Below are positions 36,456 to 50,774 of a stretch of 64,000 nt of DNA, in pieces. The notes beneath the pieces are model-generated. The model made no database searches. It worked only from the letters and a program-made list of their open reading frames with translations, and was not told where the DNA came from. Each line of letters begins with the position of its first letter. Position 1 is the stretch's first letter. The stretch spans positions 310,001 through 374,000 of the forward strand of contig NW_027490124.1 in the NCBI RefSeq assembly GCF_050948175.1, read 5' to 3'. Made by a program: the position numbers and the translations under genes. This DNA is from Xylocopa sonorina (taxonomy: Eukaryota > Arthropoda > Insecta > Hymenoptera > Apidae).

Positions 36456-39117
36456 AGTGAATACGAGGTATACATGACACTTCGCAATGAATATTATATC
36501 TTATCACGAAACATAGAAGTGAGATGCGATATCGCGTTTTAAGAAGCATTAGAACTCTATAGCCTCGACGCGTAGACATCTGCATACGCTCTTTCCTAGC
36601 ATGGAAGTGTCGCATATACATTCTTTTGGAGTGAATACGAGGTGTACATGACACTTCGCAATGAATATTATGACTTATCACGAAACATAGAAATGAGATT
36701 CGATATCGTGATATAAGTAGCATTAGAACTCGATGGCCTCGATGCGGAGACATCTGCAAACGCTATTTCCTAGCATGGAAGTGTCGCTCTTACATTCTTT
36801 TGAAGTGAGTACGCGGTATACATGACACTTTGCAATGAATATTATATCTTATCAGGAATCATATAAATGAGATGCGATACCGCGATTTAAGTAGCATTAG
36901 AACTCCATTGCTACAATACGTATATATCTTCAATCACTACTTCCTAGCAAGCAATAGTCGCATTTACATTCTTTTGAAGTGAATACGAGGTATACATGAC
37001 ACTTCGCAATGATCATTATATCCTATCATGTAACATAGAAATGAGATGCGATATCGCGATCTAAGAAGCATTAGAACTCTATTGCTACGATACGCAGGCA
37101 TCTGCAAACGCTATGCCCTAGCAAGGAATAGTCGCATTTGCATTCTTTTGAAGTGAATACGAGGTATACATGACACTTCGCAATGAATATTATATCTTAT
37201 CAGGAAACATATAAATGAGATGCGATATCGCGATTTAAGTAGCATTAGAATTCTATTGCTACGATATGTAGGCAACCGCAAACTCTATTTCCTAGAATAG
37301 AATAGTCGGATTTACATTCATTTGAAGTGAATACGAGGTATACATGACACTTCGCAATGAGTGTTATATCTTATCACGAAACATATAAATGAGATGCGAT
37401 ATCGCGTTTTAAGAAGCATTAGAGCTCTATTGCCTCGATGCGGAGACATCTGCAAACGCTAGTTCCTAGCATGGAAATGTCGCATTTACATTCATTTGAA
37501 GTGAATTCGAGGTTTGCATAACACTTCGGAATGAATATTATAACTTATCAAGAAACATAGAAATGAGATGCGATATCGCGATCTAAGAAGCATTAGAACT
37601 CTATTGCTACGATACGCAGGCATTTGCAAACGCTATTTCCTTGCAAGGAATAGTCGCATTTACATTCGTTTGGAGTGAATACGAGGTATACATGACACTT
37701 CGCAATGAACATTATATCTTATCATGTAACATAAAAGTGAAATGCGATATCGCGTCTTAAGAAGCATTAGAACCCTATTGCCTCGATGCGGAGTTATCTG
37801 CAAACGCTAGTTCCTAGCACAGAAGTGTCGCATTTACATTCTTTTGAAGTGAATACGAGGTGTACATGACACTTCGCAATGAATATTATATCTAATCACG
37901 AAACATAGAAATGAGATGCGATATCGCGATTTAAGTAGCATTAGAATTCTATTGCTACGATACGTACACATCTGAATACGCTATTTCCTAGCAAGGAAGT
38001 GTCGCATTTACATTCGTTTGGAGTGAATGCGAGGTATACATGACACTTCGCAATGAACATTATATCTTATCATGTAACATAAAAGTGAACTGCGATATCG
38101 CGTCTTAAGAAGCATTAGAACCCTATTGCCTCGATGCGGAGTTATCTGCAAACGCTATTTCCTAGCAAGGAAGTGTCGCACTTACATTCTTCTGAAGTGA
38201 ATACGAGGTATACATGACACTTCGCAATGAATATTATATCTTATCACGAAACATAGAAGTGAGATGCGATATCGCGTTTTAAGAAGCATTAGAACTCTAT
38301 AGCCTCGACGCGTAGACATCTGCATATGCTCTTTCCTAGCATGGAAGTGTCGCATATACATTCTTTTGGAGTGAATACGAGGTGTACATGACACTTCGCA
38401 ATGAATATTATGACTTATCACGAAACATAGAAATGAGATTCGATATCGTGATTTAAGTAGCATTAGAACTCCATTGCTACGATACGCAGGCATTTGCAAA
38501 CGCTATTTCCTTGCAAGGAATAGTCGCATTTACATTCGTTTGGAGTGAATACGAGGTATACATGACACTTCGCAATGAACATTATATCTTATCATGTAAC
38601 ATAAAAGTGAAATGCGATATCGCGTCTTAAGAAGCATTAGAACCCTATTGCCTCGATGCGGAGTTATCTGCAAACGCTAGTTCCTAGCACGGAAGTGTCG
38701 CATTTACATTCTTTTGAAGTGAATACGAAGTGTACATGACACTTCGCAATGAATATTATATCTAATCACGAAACATAGAAATGAGATGCGATATCGCGAT
38801 TTAAGTAGCATTAGAATTCTATTGCTACGATACGTACACATCTGAATACGCTATTTCCTAGCAAGGAAGTGTCGCATTTACATTCGTTTGGAGTGAATGC
38901 GAGGTATACATGACACTTCGCAATGAACATTATATCTTATCATGTAACATAAAAGTGAACTGCGATATCGCGTCTTAAGAAGCATTAGAACCCTATTGCC
39001 TCGATGCGGAGTTATCTGCAAACGCTATTTCCTAGCATGGAAGTGTCGCACTTACATTCTTTTGAAGTGAATACGAGGTATACATGACACTTCGCAATGA
39101 ATATTATATCTTATCAC
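36456..39117 (+). repeat. 15-monomer higher-order repeat, copy 3
   Basis: Third copy of 2,610 bp, with homology running about 50 bp into a fourth before it breaks at TTATCAC|AACAC (39,117). Blocks: B 36,734-37,603, A 37,604-38,473, A' from 38,474. The near identity with copies 1 and 2 shows recent homogenisation; for comparison, neighbouring monomers within one copy differ at many sites. Confidence 0.93.
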
Positions 39118-39431
39118 AACACATATAGGTGAGATGCGATATCGCGATTTAAGTAGCACTAGAACTTTATTGCTACAATACGTAGACATTTGCAAACGCT
39201 ATTTCCTAGCAAGGAAGATTCGCATTTACATACTTTGAAGTGAATACGAGGTGTACATGACACTTCGCAGTGAATATTATATCTTATCACGAAACATAGA
39301 AGTGAGATGCGATATCGCGTTTTAAGAAGCATTAGAACTCTATTGCCTCGACGCGTAGACATCTGCAAACGCTATTTCCTAGCAAGGAAGTCTCGCATTT
39401 ACATTCTTTTGAAGTGAATACGAGGTATACA

Positions 39432-40110
39432 TGACATTTCGCAATGGATATTATGTCTTATCAGGAAACATAGAAATAAGATGCGACTTCTCGTTTTAAG
39501 AAGCATTAGGACTCTGTTGCTACGATACGTTGACATCTGCAAACTCTATTTCCTAGAAAGGAAGTGTCGCATTTACTTTCTTTTGAAGTGAAGAGGAGGT
39601 GTACATGACACTTCGCAATGAATATTATATCTAATCACGAAACATAGAAATGAGATGCTATATCGCGATCTAAGAAGCATTAGAACCCTATTGCTACGAT
39701 ACGTAGCCATCTGCAAACGCTATGCCCTAGCAAGGAATAGTCGCATTTACATTCTTTTGATGTGAATACGAGGTATACATGACACTTCGCAATGAATATT
39801 ATATCTTATAATGAAACATAGGAGTGAGATGCGATATCGCGTTTTAAGAAGCATTAGAAATCTATTGCCCCGACACATAGACATCTGCAGACGCAATTTC
39901 CTAGCATGGAAGTGTCGCACTTACATTCTTTTGAAGTGAATACGAAGTATACATGACACTTCGCAATGTATATTATATCTTATCATGAAACATAGAAGAG
40001 AGAAGCGATATCGCGTTTTAAGAAGCATTAGAACTCTATGGCATCGGTGAGGAAACATCTGCAAACGCTATTTCCTAGCATGGAAGTGTCGCACTTACAT
40101 TCTTTTGAAG
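39432..40110 (+). repeat. Blocks shared with 30,930-31,250 and 52,500-52,960
   Basis: 39,432-39,770 repeats the variant order of 30,930-31,250 (AATGGATATTATGTCTTATC, AGATGCGACTTCTCG, GAAGTGAAGAGGAGGTGTAC). 39,780-40,110 repeats 52,650-52,980 (ATGAAACATAGGAGTGAGAT, AATCTATTGCCCCGAC, ATGGCATCGGTGAGGAAAC). This shows that blocks were copied over distances of 8-13 kb within the array. Confidence 0.8.
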
Positions 40111-40140
40111 TGAATACGAGGTATACATGACACTTCGCAA

Positions 40141-43100
40141 TGATCATTATATCCTATCATGTAACATAGAAATGAGATGCGATATCGCGATCTAAGAAGC
40201 ATTAGAACTCTATTGCTACGATACGCAGGCATCTGCAAACGCTATGCCCTAGCAAGGTATAGTCGCATTTGCATTCTTTTGAAGTGAATACGAGGTATAC
40301 ATGACACTTCGCAATGAATATTATATCTTATCACGAAACATATAAATGAGATGCGATATCGCGATTTAAGTAGCATTAGAATTCTATTGCTACGATATGT
40401 AGGCAACCGCAAACGCTATTTCCTAGAATAGAATAGTCGGATTTACATTCATTTGAAGTGAATACGAGGTATACATGACACTTCGCAATGAGTGTTATAT
40501 CTTATCACGAAACATATAAATGAGATGCGATATCGCGTTTTAAGAAGCATTAGAGCTCTATTGCCTCGATGCGGAGACATCTGCAAACGCTAGTTCCTAG
40601 CATGGAAATGTCGCATTTACATTCATTTGAAGTGAATTCGAGGTTTGCATAACACTTCGGAATGAATATTATAACTTATCAAGAAACATAGAAATGAGAT
40701 GCGATATCGCGATCTAAGAAGCATTAGAACTCTATTGCTACGATACGCAGGCATTTGCAAACGCTATTTCCTTGCAAGGAATAGTCGCATTTACATTCGT
40801 TTGGAGTGAATACGAGGTATACATGACACTTCGCAATGAACATTATATCTTATCATGTAACATAAAAGTGAAATGCGATATCGCGTCTTAAGAAGCATTA
40901 GAACCCTATTGCCTCGATGCGGAGTTATCTGCAAACGCTAGTTCCTAGCATGGAAATGTCGCATTTACATTCATTTGAAGTGAATACGAGGTGTACATGA
41001 CACTTCCCTATGAATATTATATCTAATCACGAAACATAGAAATGGGATGCGATATCGCGATTTAAGTAGCATTACAGCTCTATTGCTACGATACGTACAC
41101 ATCTGAATACGCTATTTCCTAGCAAGCAATAGTCGCATTTACATTCTTTTGAAGTGAATTCGAGGTTTGCATGACACTTCGGAATGAGTATTATAACTTA
41201 TCACGAAACATAGAAATGAGATGCGATATCGCGATCTAAGAAGCATTAGAACTCTATTGCTACGATACGTAGGCATCTGCAAACGCTATGCCCTAGCAAG
41301 GAATAGTCGCACTTACATTCTTTTGAAGTGAATACGAGGTATACATGACACTTCGCAATGAATATTATTCCTTATCATGTAACATAAAAGTGAAATGCGA
41401 TATCGCGTCTAAAGAAGCATTAGAACCCTATTGCCTCGACGCGTAGACATCTGCAGACGCTATTTCCTAGCATGGAAGTGTCGCATTTACATTCTTTTGA
41501 AGTGAATACGAGGTGTACATGACACTTCGCAATGAATATTATATCTAATCACGAAACATAGAAATGAGATGCGATATCGCGATTTAAGTAGCATTAGAAT
41601 TCTATTGCTACGATACGTACACATCTGAATACGCTATTTCCTAGCAAGGAAGTGTCGCATTTACATTCGTTTGGAGTGAATACGAGGTGTACATGACACT
41701 TCGCAATGAATATTATGACTTATCACGAAAAATAGAAATGAGATTCGATATCGTGATTTAAGTAGCATTAGAACTCGATGGCCTCGATGCGGAGACATCT
41801 GCAAACGCTATTTCCTAGCATGGAAGTGTCGCTCTTACATTCTTTTGAAGTGAGTACGCGGTATACATGACACTTTGCAATGAATATTATATCTTATCAG
41901 GAATCATATAAATGAGATGCGATACCGCGATTTAAGTAGCATTAGAACTCCATTGCTACGATACGTATATATCTTCAATCACTACTTCCTAGCAAGCAAT
42001 AGTCGCATTTACATTCTTTTGTAGTGAATACGATGTATACATGACACTTCGCAATGAATACTATATCTTATCATGAAACATAGAGGTGAGATGCGATATC
42101 GCGTTTTAAGAAGCATTAGAACTCTATTGCTACGATACGTAGGCATCTGCAAACGCTATGCCCTAGCAAGGAATAGTCGCATTTAAATTCTTTTGAAGTG
42201 AATACGAGGTATACATGACACTTCGCAATGAATATTATATCTTACCATGAAACATAGATATGAGATGCGATATCGCGTTTTAAGAAACATTAGAACTCTA
42301 TGGCCTCGATGCGGAGACATCTGCGAACGCTATTTCCTAGCATGGAAGTGTCGCACTTGCATTCTTTTGAAGTGAATACGAGGTATACATGACACTTCGC
42401 AATGAATATTATATCTTATCGCAACACATATAGGTGAGATGCGATATCGCGATTTAAGTAACATTAGAACTCTATTGCTACGATACGTGGACATCTGCAA
42501 ACGCTATTCCCTAGCAAGCAATAGTCGCATTTACTTTCTTTTGAATTGAATACGAGGTGTACATGACACTTCGCAATGAATATTGTACCTTATCATGAAA
42601 CATAGAAGTGAGATGCGACATCTCGTTTTAAGAAGCATTAGAACTCTCTTGCTACGATTCGTAGACATCTGCAAACATCATTTCCCAGCATGGAAGTGTC
42701 GCATTTACATTCTTTTGTAGCGAATGCAAGGTGTACATGACACTTCGCAATGAATATTATGTCTTTTCACGAAACATAGAAATGAGATGCGATATCGCAT
42801 TTAAAGAAGCATTAGAACTCTATGGCCTCGAAGCGGAGATATCAGCAAACGCTTTTTCCTAGCATGGAAGTGTCGCACTTACATTCTTTTGAAGTGAATA
42901 CGAGGTATACATGACACTTCGCAATGAGTGTTATATCTTATCACGAAACATATAAATGAGATGCGATATCGCGTTTTAAGAAGCATTAGAGCTCTATTGC
43001 CTCGATGCGGAGACATCTGCAAACGCTAGTTCCTAGCATGGAAATGTCGCATTTACATTCATTTGTAGTGAATTCGAGGTTTACACAACACTTCGGAATG

Positions 43101-43800
43101 AATATTATAACTTATCAAGATACATAGAAATGAGATGCGATATCGCGATCTAAGAAGCATTAGAACTCTATTGCTACGATACGCAGGCATTTGCAAACGC
43201 TATTTCCTTGCAAGGAATAGTCGCATTTACATTCGTTTGGAGTGAATACGAGGTATACATGACACTTCGCAATGAACATTATATCTTATCATGTAACATA
43301 AAAGTGAAATGCGATATCGCGTCTTAAGAAGCGTTAGAACCCTATTGCCTCGATGCGGAGTTATCTGCAAACGCTAGTTCCTAGCATGGAAATGTCGCAT
43401 TTACATTCATTTGAAGTGAATACGAGGTGTACATGACACTTCGCTATGAATATTATATCTAATCACGAAACATAGAAATGGGATGCGATATCGCGATTTA
43501 AGTAGCATTAGAGCTCTATTGCTACGATACGTACACATCTGAATACGCCATTTCCTAGCAAGCAATAGTCGCATTTACATTCTTTTGAAGTGAATTCGAG
43601 GTTTGCATGACACTTCGGAATGAGTATTATAACTTATCACGAAACATAGAAATGAGATGCGATATCGCGATCTAAGAAGCATTAGAACTCTATTGCTACG
43701 ATACGTAGGCATCTGCAAACGCTATGCCCTAGCAAGGAATAGTCGCACTTACATTCTTTTGAAGTGAATACGAGGTATACATGACACTTCGCAATGAATA
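40141..43800 (+). repeat. Diverged 15-mer pieces with 14-monomer (2,436-bp) offset
   Basis: 40,141-40,940 follows the variant order of the B and A blocks of the 15-mer (TTGCTACGATACGCAGGCAT at 40,735). 40,470-41,360 then recurs at 42,906-43,796: GTTCCTAGCATGGAAATGTC at 40,941 and 43,377 and TTGCTACGATACGCAGGC at 40,735 and 43,171 are both 2,436 bp (14 monomers) apart. Between them, 41,660-42,010 matches the A'/B junction of the 15-mer. Confidence 0.85.
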
Positions 43801-45839
43801 TTATATCTTATCATGAAACATAGAAGTGAGATGCGATATCGCGTTTTAAGAAGCAAAAGAACACTATTGCCTCGACGCTTATACATTTGCAGACGCTATT
43901 TCCTAGCATGGAAGTGTAGCATTTACATCCTTTTGAATTGAATACAAGGTGTTCATGACACTTCGCAATGAATATTATATCTAATCTCGAAACATAGAAA
44001 TGAAATGCGACATCTCGTTTTAAGAAGCATTAGGACTCTTTTTGTACGATATGTAGATATCTGCAAACGCTATTTCCTAGGATGGAAACGTCGCATTTAC
44101 ATTCTTTTGAAGTGAATACGAGGTATTCATGACACTTCGCAAAGAATATTTATATCTTATCACGAAACATACAAATGAGATGCGATATCGCGATTTAAGT
44201 AGCATTAGAACTCTATTGCTACGATACGTAGACATCTGCAAACGCTATTTCCTAGCAAGCAACAGTCGCATTTACAATCTTTTGAAGTGAATTCGAGGTA
44301 TACATGACACTTCGCAATGAATATTATATCTTATCATGAAACTTAGGAGAGAGATGCGATATCGCGTTTTAAGAAGCATTAGAACTCCATTGCTACGATA
44401 CGTAGACATCTGCAAACGCTATTTCCTAGCAAGGAAGATTCGCATTTACATTCTTTTGAAGTGAGTACGTGGTATACGTGACACTTCGCTATGAACATTA
44501 TATCTTATCATGTAACATAAAAGTGAGATGCGATATCGCGTCATAAGAATCATTAGAACTCTATTGCCTCGATGCGGAGATATCTGCAAACGCTATTTCC
44601 TAGCATGGAAGTGTCGCATTTACATTCTTTTGAAGTGAATACGAGGTTTACATGACACTTCGGAATGAATATTATGACTTATCACGAAACATAGAAATGA
44701 GATGCGATACCGCGATCTAAGAAGCATTAGAACTCTATTGCTACGATACGTAGGCATCTGCAAACGCCATTTCCTAGCATGGAAGTGTCGCATTTACGTT
44801 CTTTTGTAGTGAATGCAAGGTGTACATGACACTTCGCAATGAATATTATGTCTTTTCACGAAACATAGAAATGAGATGCGATATCGCATTTAAAGAAGCA
44901 TTCGAACTCTATTGCCTCGATGCGGAGATATCTGCAAAGGCTATTTCCTAGCATGGAAATGTCGCTTTTAGATTCTTTTGAATTGAATTCGAGGTATTCA
45001 TGACACTTCGGAATGAATATTATTACTTATCACGAAACATGGAAGTGAGATGCGATATCGCGATATAAGAAGCATTAGAACTCTATTGCTACGGTACGTA
45101 GGCATCTGCAAACGCTATTTCCTAGCAAGCAATAGTCGCATTTACATTCTTTTGAAGTGAATACGAGGTATACATGACACTTCGCTATGAATATTATATC
45201 TTAGCATAAAACACAGAAGAGAGATGCGATATCGCGTTTTACGAAGCATTAGAACCCAATGGCCTCGATGCGGAGACATCTGCAAACGCTATTTCCTAGC
45301 ATGGAAGTTTCGCACTTACATTCTTTTGAAGCGAATACGAGGTATACATGACACTTCGCAATGAATATTATATCTTATCACGAAACATATATATGAGATG
45401 CGATATTGCGATTTAAGTAGCATTGGAACTCTATTGCTACGATACGTAGACATCTGAATGCGCTATTTCCTAGCAAGGAAATGTCGCACTAAATTCGTTT
45501 GAGTGAGTACGAGGTATACATGACGCCTCGCAATCAATATTATATCTTATCATGAAGCATGGAAATGTGATGCGATATCCCGTTTTGAGAAGCATTAGAA
45601 CTCTATTACTACGATACGTAGACATCTGCAAACGCTATTTCCTAGGATGGAAGTGTCGCATTTACATTCTTTTGAAGTGAATTCGAGGTATACATGACAC
45701 TTCGGAATGAATATTATAACTTATCACGAAACATAGTAATGAGATGCGATATCGCGATTTAAGTAGCATTAGAATTCTATTGCTGCGATACGTACACATC
45801 TGAATACGCTATTTCCTACCAAGGATGTGTCGCATTTAC

Positions 45840-46500
45840 ATTCTTTTGAAGTGAATACGAGGTATACATGACACTTACCAATGAATATTATATATTATAA
45901 TGAAACGTACAAATGAGATGCGATATCTCATTTTAATAAGCATTAGAACTATATTGATTCGATACATAGATATCTGCAAACGCTATTTCCTAGCAAGGAT
46001 GTGTAGCAATTACGTTCATTTGATGTGAATTCGCGGTATACATAACACTTCACAATGAATATTATATCTTATCGCGAAACATAGAAATGACATGCGAAAT
46101 CGCGATTTAAAAAGCATTAGAATTCTCTTGCTTCGACACGTATACATCTGCAAACGCTACGTCCTAGCAACGAAGTGTCGCAATTACATTCTTTGACGTG
46201 AATACGAGGTATACATGACACTTCGCAATGAATATTATATCTTATAATGAAACATAGAAATGAAATGCGATATCTCGTTTTAAGAAGCATTAGAGCTCTA
46301 TTTCTTCGATACGTAGACATCTGCAAACGCTACTTCCTGGCAAGGAAGTGTCGCATTTACATTCTTTAGAAGTGTATATGAGGTATACATGACACTTCGC
46401 AATGAATATTATATCTTATAATGAAACATAGAAATGTGATGCGATATCTCATTTTAAGAAGCATTAGAGCTCTATTGCTTCGATGCTTAGACATCTGCAA
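45840..46500 (+). repeat. Block shared with 25,330-25,990
   Basis: Second copy of the rare four-monomer block described at 25,330-25,990. The small differences (AAACGTACAAATGAG here against AAACATAGAAATGAG there, and CAACGAAG against CAAGGAAG) show that it is a real duplicate and not an assembly overlap. Confidence 0.85.
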
Positions 46501-46999
46501 ACGCTACTTCCTAGCAAGGAAGTGTCGCATTTACTTTCTTTTGAAGTGAAGAGGTGGTGTACATGACACTTCGCAATGAATATTATACCTTATCATGAAA
46601 CATAGAAGTGAGATGCGAAATCGCGTTTTAAGCAGTATTAGAACACCATTGCTACGATACGTAGACATCTGCAAACGCTATTTCCTAGCAAGCAATAGTC
46701 GCATTTACATTCTTTTGAAGTGAATACGAGGTATACATGACACTTCGCTATGAATATTATATCTTATCATGAAACACAGAAGAGAGATGCGATATCGCGT
46801 TTTACGAAGCATTAGAACCCAATGGCCTCGATGCGGAGACATCTGCAAACGCTATTTCCTAGCATGGAAGTTTCGCACTTACATTCTTTTGAAGCGAATA
46901 CGAGGTATACATGACACTTCGCAATGAATATTATATCTTATCACCAAACATAGAAATGAAATGTGACATCTCGTTTTAAGAAGCATTAGGACTCTTTTG

Positions 47000-49900
47000 C
47001 TACGATACGTAGGCATCTGCAAACGCTATTCCCTAGGAAGGAAGTGTCGCATTTTCATTCGGTTGGAGTGAATATGAGGTATACATGACACTTCGCAATG
47101 AATATTATATCTTATCAGGAAACATATAAATGAGATGCGATACCGCGATTTAAGTAGCATTAGAAATCCATTGCTACGATACGTATATATCTTCAAACAC
47201 TACATCCTAGCAAGCAATAGTCGCATTTACATTCTTCTGTAGTGAATACGAGGTATACATGACACTGCGCAATGAATATTATATCTTATCACGAAACATA
47301 TAGATGAGATGCGATGTCGCGTTTTGAGAAGCATTAGAACTCTATTGCTACGATACGTAGACATTATATCTTATCATGAAGCATAGAATTGAGATGCGAT
47401 ATCGCGTTTTGAGAAGCATTAGAACTCTATTGCTACGATACGTAGACATTTGCAAACGCTATTTCCTAGCAAGGAAGATTCGCATTTACATTCTTTTGAA
47501 GCGAATACGAGGTATACATGACACTTCGCAATGAATATTATATCTTATCACGAAACATAGAAACGATATGCGATATCCCGTTTATAGAAGCATTAGAACT
47601 CTACTGCTTCGATACGTAGACATCTGGGAACGCTATTTCCTAGCAAGGAAGTGTCGCATTTACATTCTTTTGAAGTGAATGCGAGGTATACATGACACTT
47701 CGCAATAAATATTATATTTTATCATGAAACATAGAAGTGAGATGCGATATCGCGTTTTGAGATGAATTAGAACTCTATTGCTACGATACGTAGACATCTG
47801 CAAACGCTATTACCTAGCACGGAAGTGTCGCATTTACATTATTTTGAAGTGAATACGAGATATACATGACACTTCGCAATAAGTATTATATCTTATCATG
47901 AAACATAGGAATGAGATGCGATATCGCGTTTTGAGAAGCATAAGATCTCTATTGCTAATATACGTTGACATCTGCAAACGCTATTTCCTTGCATGGATGT
48001 GTCGCATTTACATTCTTGTGATGTGAGTACGAGGTATAAATGACACTCCACAATGAATATTATATCTTATTACGAAACATAGAAATGAAATGCGACATCC
48101 CGTTTTAAGAAGCATTAGAACTCTATCACTACGATTCGTAGACATCTGCAAACGCTATATCCTAGCATGGAAGTTCCGCATTTACATTCTTTTGAAGTGA
48201 ATACGAGGTATACATGACACTTCGCAATGAATATTATATCCTATCACGAAACATAGAAATGAGATGCGATATCGCGATTTAAGTAGCATTAGGAACCATT
48301 TGCTACGATAAGTAGACATCTGCAAACGCTATTTCTTAGCAAGGAATAGTCGCACTTACATTCTTTTGAAGTGAATTCGAGGTTTACATGACACTTCGGA
48401 ATGAATATTATGACTTATCACGAAACATAGAAATGAGATGCGATATCGCGATCTAAGAAGCATTAGAACTCTATTGCTATGATACATAGGCATCTGCAAA
48501 CGCTATGCCCTAGCAAGGAATAGTCGCACTTGCATTCTTTTGAAGCGAATACGAGGTATACATGACACTTCACAATAAATATTACATCTTATCACGAAAC
48601 ATATAAATGAGATTCGATATCGTGATTTAAGTAGCATTAGAACACTATTGCTACGATACATAGACATCTGCAAACGCTATTTCCTAGCAAGCAATAGTCG
48701 CATTTACATTCTTTTGAAGTGAATATGAGGTATACATGACACTTCGCAATGAATATTATATCTTATCACGAAACATAGAAATGAAATGCGATATCGCGAT
48801 TTAAGTATCATTAGAACTCTATTGCTACGATACGTAGGCATCTGCAAACGCTATTTCCTAGGAAGGAAGTGTCGCATTTTCATTCGGTTGGAGTGAATAT
48901 GAGGTATACATGACACTTCGCAATGAATATTATATCTTATCAGGAAACATATAAATGAGATGCGATACCGCGATTTAAGTAGCATTAGAAATCCATTGCT
49001 ACGATACGTATATATCTTCAAACACTACATCCTAGCAAGCAATAGTCGCATTTACATTCTTTTGAAGTGAATATGAGGTATACATGACACTGCGCAATGA
49101 ATATTATATCTTATCACGAAACATATAGATGAGATGCGATATCGCGTTTTGAGAAGCATTAGAACTCTATTGCTACGATACGTAGACATTATATCTTATC
49201 ATGAAGCATAGAATTGAGATGCGATATCGCGTTTTGAGAAGCATTAGAACTCTATTGCTACGATACGTAGTCATTTGCAAACGCTATTTCCTAGCAAGGA
49301 AGATTCGCATTTACATTCTTTTGAAGCGAATACGAGGTATACATGACACTTCGCAATGAATATTATATCTTATCACGAAACATAGAAACGATATGCGATA
49401 TCCCGTTTATAGAAGCATTAGAACTCTACTGCTTCGATACGTAGACATCTGGGAACGCTATTTCCTAGCAAGGAAGTGTCGCATTTACATTCTTTTGAAG
49501 TGAATGCGAGGTACACATGACACTTCGCAATAAATATTATATTTTATCATGAAGCATAGAAGTGAGATGCGATATCGCGTTTTGAGATGAATTAGAACTC
49601 TATTGCTACGATACGTAGACATCTGCAAACGCTATTACCTAGCATGGAAGTGTCGCATTTACATTATTTTGAAGTGAATACGAGATATACATGACACTTC
49701 GCAATAAGTATTATATCTTATCATGAAACATAGGAATGAGATGCGATATCGCGTTTTGAGAAGCATTAGATCTCTATTGCTAATATACGTTGACATCTGC
49801 AAACGCTATTTCCTTGCATGGATGTGTCGCATTTACATTCTTGTGATGTGAATACGAGGTATAAATGACACTCCACAATGAATATTATATCTTATTACGA

Positions 49901-50560
49901 AACATAGAAATGAAATGCGACATCCCGTTTTAAGAAGCATTAGAACTCTATCACTACGATTCGTAGACATCTGCAAACGCTGTATCCTAGCATGGAAGTT
50001 TCGCATTTACATTCTTTTGAAGTGAATACGAGGTATACATGACACTTCGCAATGAATATTATATCTTATCACGAAACATAGAAATGAGATGCGATATCGC
50101 GATTTAAGTAGCATTAGGAACCATTTGCTACGATACGTAGACATCTGCAAACGCTATTTCTTAGCAAGGAATAGTCGCACTTACATTCTTTTGAAGTGAA
50201 TTCGAGGTATACATGACACTTCGGAATGAAAATTATGACTTATCACGAAACATAGAAATGAGATGCGATATCGCGATCTAAGAAGCATTAGAACTCTATT
50301 GCTACGATACGTAGGCATCTGCAAACGCTATGCCCTAGCAAGGAATAGTCGCACTTGCATTCTTTTGAAGCGAATACGAGGTATATATGACACTTCACAA
50401 TAAATAATACATCTTATCACGAAACATATAAATGAGATTCGATATCGTGATTTAAGTAGCATTAGAACACTATTGCTACGATACATAGACATCTGCAAAC
50501 GCTATTTCCTAGCAAGCAATAGTCGCATTTACATTCTTTTGAAGTGAATACGAGGTATAC
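47000..50560 (+). repeat. 1,825-bp higher-order repeat (10.5 monomers), two tandem copies
   Basis: TAGAAATCCATTGC lies at 47,161 and 48,986, and AAACGATATGCGATATCCCG at 47,561 and 49,386; both pairs are 1,825 bp apart. The unit is ten full monomers plus an 85-bp half monomer: at about 47,362 and 49,187, CGTAGACAT joins TATATCTTATCATGAAGC directly, skipping 89 bp. Copy 1 runs about 47,000-48,824 and copy 2 about 48,825-50,560, where they diverge. The half-monomer shifts the register of everything after it. Confidence 0.92.
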
Positions 50561-50774
50561 ATGACACTTCGCTATGAACATTATATCTTATCATGAAACA
50601 CATAAGAGAGATGCGATATCGCGTTTTGGGAAGCATTAGAACTCTATTACTACGATACGTAGACATCTGCAAACGCTATTTCCTAGGATGGAAGTGTCGC
50701 ATTTACATTCTTTTGAAGTGAATTCGAGGTATACATGACACTTCGGAATGAATATTATAACTTATCACGAAACA

